Position numbers and translations under genes: made by a program. A stretch of DNA of 7,980 nucleotides from Sphingobacteriia bacterium (lineage in GTDB: Bacteria; Bacteroidota; Bacteroidia; UBA7662), in NCBI GenBank assembly GCA_009926245.1, contig RFPG01000046.1:1-7980 (forward strand), given 5' to 3'. This document shows positions 6,718 to 7,980 of this stretch, one piece after another (position 1 is the first letter of the stretch; every line of letters starts with the position of its first letter). The notes beneath the pieces were generated by a model. That model was not told the DNA's origin. It saw only the letters and a list, made by a program, of their open reading frames with translations, and did not search any database.

Positions 6718-6747
6718 CAAATATAAGCGATTTTGGGCCGTATGCAA
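6718..6747 (-). promoter_or_regulatory. Bacteroidota-type promoter for rplS
   Basis: Read on the minus strand, TTG (6747-6745) is followed by 19 bases and then TATATTTG (6725-6718). This matches the -33 TTG and -7 TAnnTTTG consensus of the Bacteroidota primary sigma factor at near-ideal spacing. Transcription would begin near 6713, giving a leader of roughly 45 bases before the rplS ATG at 6669. Confidence 0.65.
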
Positions 6748-6765
6748 GGCTGTGCCTGCTTTTTT
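6744..6765 (+). terminator. Terminator-like hairpin with T6 on the + strand, in the trmD-rplS gap
   Basis: GCAAGGC (6744-6750) can pair with GCCTGC (6754-6759) with one bulged A across a TGT loop, and TTTTTT follows (6760-6765). On the + strand this has the form of an intrinsic terminator and would stop read-through from lipB before it crosses trmD. It overlaps the rplS -33 element on the other strand, so it may be chance. Confidence 0.25.
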
Positions 6766-6768
6766 GGC

Positions 6769-7461
6769 CTAAGAATCCCCTTCGGAACGATCCAAAAGAT
6801 CGGGCCTGCGTTCCCGGGTTCTGCGCAGGGCTTCTTCGTGACGCCATTGACCAATCCGGGCCTCGTGACCGCTCCGTAGGATTTCGGGGACTTCCCAGCC
6901 TTTGTAGACCGGTGGACGGGTATAATCGGGGGGCGCCACCAATCCGTCCTGAAAGGAATCGGTGAGGGCGCTGCTTTCGTCGCCCAGAACCCCGGGCAGT
7001 AGACGGACCACGGAATCGGTTAGGATGGCAGCGGCCAATTCGCCCCCGCTCAGGACATAATCGCCCACCGATACCTCCATGGTGCAGAGGTGCTCCCGCA
7101 CGCGTTCATCCACGCCTTTGTAATGACCGCAGAGGAGGATGAGATTGCCTTCAAGGGCCAGGCGATTGCAGAGGTTTTGGTTGAGCTGTTGTCCATCCGG
7201 GCTGAGGTAAATGACCTGACTGTAGGGGCGCTCGGATTTCAAATGCTCCAGGCACCGGTCGATGGGTTCAATCATCAAAACCATGCCTGCACCGCCCCCG
7301 TAAGGGGCATCGTCGATGGCTTTGTATTTGCCGGTCGCGTAGTCGCGCAGGTTATGGACCACGATTTGGGCCAGGCCTTTGCGCTGAGCCCTGCCCAGGA
7401 TGCTATGATGCACCAGGCTGTCCAGCAATTCGGGAACGGCGGCCAGGATATCAATCCGCAT
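6769..7461 (-). CDS. trmD: tRNA (guanine-N1-)-methyltransferase
   Basis: TrmD methylates G37 at N1, next to the anticodon, in tRNAs with G at position 36, using S-adenosylmethionine; this prevents +1 frameshifting. The 230-residue length is normal. Visible landmarks: [13 protein letters not shown] at 51-63, [18 protein letters not shown] at 112-121, and the trefoil-knot SAM site [14 protein letters not shown] at 131-144. Arg153 and Asp168 (in TDSFQDG) correspond to the catalytic residues Arg154 and Asp169 of the E. coli enzyme. [26 protein letters not shown] follows. ATG 7461 ([13 protein letters not shown]) is the proper start; the open frame above it to 7566 lies over rimM. The start overlaps the rimM end by 11 bp, so the two are probably translationally coupled. 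Confidence 0.97.
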   Translation of the reverse strand: MRIDILAAVPELLDSLVHHSILGRAQRKGLAQIVVHNLRDYATGKYKAIDDAPYGGGAGMVLMIEPIDRCLEHLKSERPYSQVIYLSPDGQQLNQNLCNRLALEGNLILLCGHYKGVDERVREHLCTMEVSVGDYVLSGGELAAAILTDSVVRLLPGVLGDESSALTDSFQDGLVAPPDYTRPPVYKGWEVPEILRSGHEARIGQWRHEEALRRTRERRPDLLDRSEGDS

Positions 7462-7980
7462 CGGGTTGGTGCTTTTCGTCGCTGTCAGCCGAAAGGTAGA
7501 GGTCCAACAAGCCATCCGGGAGGGAAACTTCCAATTCTCGCTTGGTTGGATTCCATTGACGGACAAAATCCGGAACCAAGGGCAGGTACACCGCTTGTTC
7601 GTTGACGGTGAATTCCAAAAAATCTTGGGGGGGGCGCCGGTGCAAGCGCACCAAAGGGGCCCGCAATCCGCTCTGGGGGTCGATCAAAAAGGCGCCAGGG
7701 AGGTCCTCCTCCTCAAAACCCCATGCCGAACCCGACGAAATAACCGGCGTGAGGCGTACCCCCTCGATGCCCACCCGGCTTTTGACCAATGGCTGGACAT
7801 CCTCAGGGCTGTTCAGGCCTTCGAGGTGGAGAATGAGCCCGCCAGGTACCTTGAACTGAGACTCAAGGCAACGATAGGGGACCTTTTGCCCCCTGGTTTC
7901 GAGCCAAACATGCTCAAAGCGGGTCGGCCATTGGGATTTGGAAACGGTTGTATCCAAATGAACCAACAATCGACCGTTCA
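7451..7980 (-). CDS. rimM: Ribosome maturation factor RimM (N-terminus outside the window)
   Basis: RimM helps mature the 30S head by binding ribosomal protein S19. About 176 codons are visible and the frame is open to the right edge, where it reads NGRLLVHLD, matching the usual Gly-x-Leu-x-Val end of the first RimM strands; only a short N-terminal piece should be missing. The first, barrel-like domain contains [26 protein letters not shown] sequence (the segment with Asn-Ser-Pro-Glu-Asp before Leu is typical). The PRC-barrel-like second domain ends with [33 protein letters not shown]. The tail ([13 protein letters not shown]) is acidic and overlaps the trmD start by 11 bp. The rimM-trmD-rplS order is widely conserved. 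A C8 run on the coding strand (7634-7627) encodes Pro-Pro in HRRPPQDF. The true start cannot be seen. Confidence 0.93.
   Translation of the reverse strand, partial: NGRLLVHLDTTVSKSQWPTRFEHVWLETRGQKVPYRCLESQFKVPGGLILHLEGLNSPEDVQPLVKSRVGIEGVRLTPVISSGSAWGFEEEDLPGAFLIDPQSGLRAPLVRLHRRPPQDFLEFTVNEQAVYLPLVPDFVRQWNPTKRELEVSLPDGLLDLYLSADSDEKHQPDAD

Noticed and set aside
6670..6747. Longer L19 N-terminus from ATG 6747
   Set aside because: The extra 26 residues are unlike L19 and cover the promoter and leader.
7462..7566. Longer TrmD N-terminus
   Set aside because: The extension lies over rimM in another frame, and MRIDIL at 7461 is the expected TrmD start.
7090..7605. 171-codon + strand frame over trmD/rimM
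   Set aside because: It is antisense to two well-identified genes and shows no recognisable domain.

Overview
This window looks like ordinary chromosomal DNA of a fairly GC-rich member of the Bacteroidota. The evidence is the DUF420 / small CPMC membrane protein / DUF983 cluster, the general lack of Shine-Dalgarno sequences, and a good match to the Bacteroidota housekeeping promoter (TTG, 19 bases, TAnnTTTG) in front of rplS. I see no phage, insertion sequence, CRISPR array, tRNA or rRNA. The assignment to phylum is inference; I cannot name a genus.

Layout. (1) Positions 1-1161, + strand: three small membrane-protein genes. They are a DUF420 protein cut by the left edge, a two-helix protein with a CPMC motif, and a DUF983 zinc-ribbon membrane protein. 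This is the kind of cluster that often follows cytochrome oxidase and SCO genes in Bacteroidota. (2) 1174-3123, +: acetyl-CoA synthetase (acs), close behind that cluster. (3) 3098-4508, - strand: a YeiH-family membrane transporter followed by a small DUF1801/YdhG-like protein. The tail of the latter overlaps the tail of acs by 26 bp. (4) A 53-bp divergent gap at 4509-4561 carries a 7-bp inverted repeat and a possible -7 element. (5) 4562-6332, +: class I mannose-6-phosphate isomerase (manA) and octanoyltransferase (lipB), joined by an ATGA stop/start overlap. As given, manA is broken by a one-base frameshift near 5200. (6) 6313-7980, -: rimM (cut by the right edge), trmD and rplS, the classic ribosome-maturation and tRNA-methylation operon order. 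rplS also has its own promoter, and its 3' end overlaps that of lipB by 20 bp.

How the genes work together. The left part concerns the respiratory membrane and acetate activation. manA provides sugar-phosphate interconversion, lipB supplies lipoyl groups to 2-oxoacid dehydrogenases, and rimM-trmD-rplS serve the translation apparatus. The window is compact: three overlaps of 4-26 bp, one of 11 bp (rimM/trmD), and no gap above about 100 bp.

I found no convincing undescribed system. The points most worth a second look are the manA frameshift, a nine-G tract at the start of the same gene, and the small CPMC protein of unknown function.
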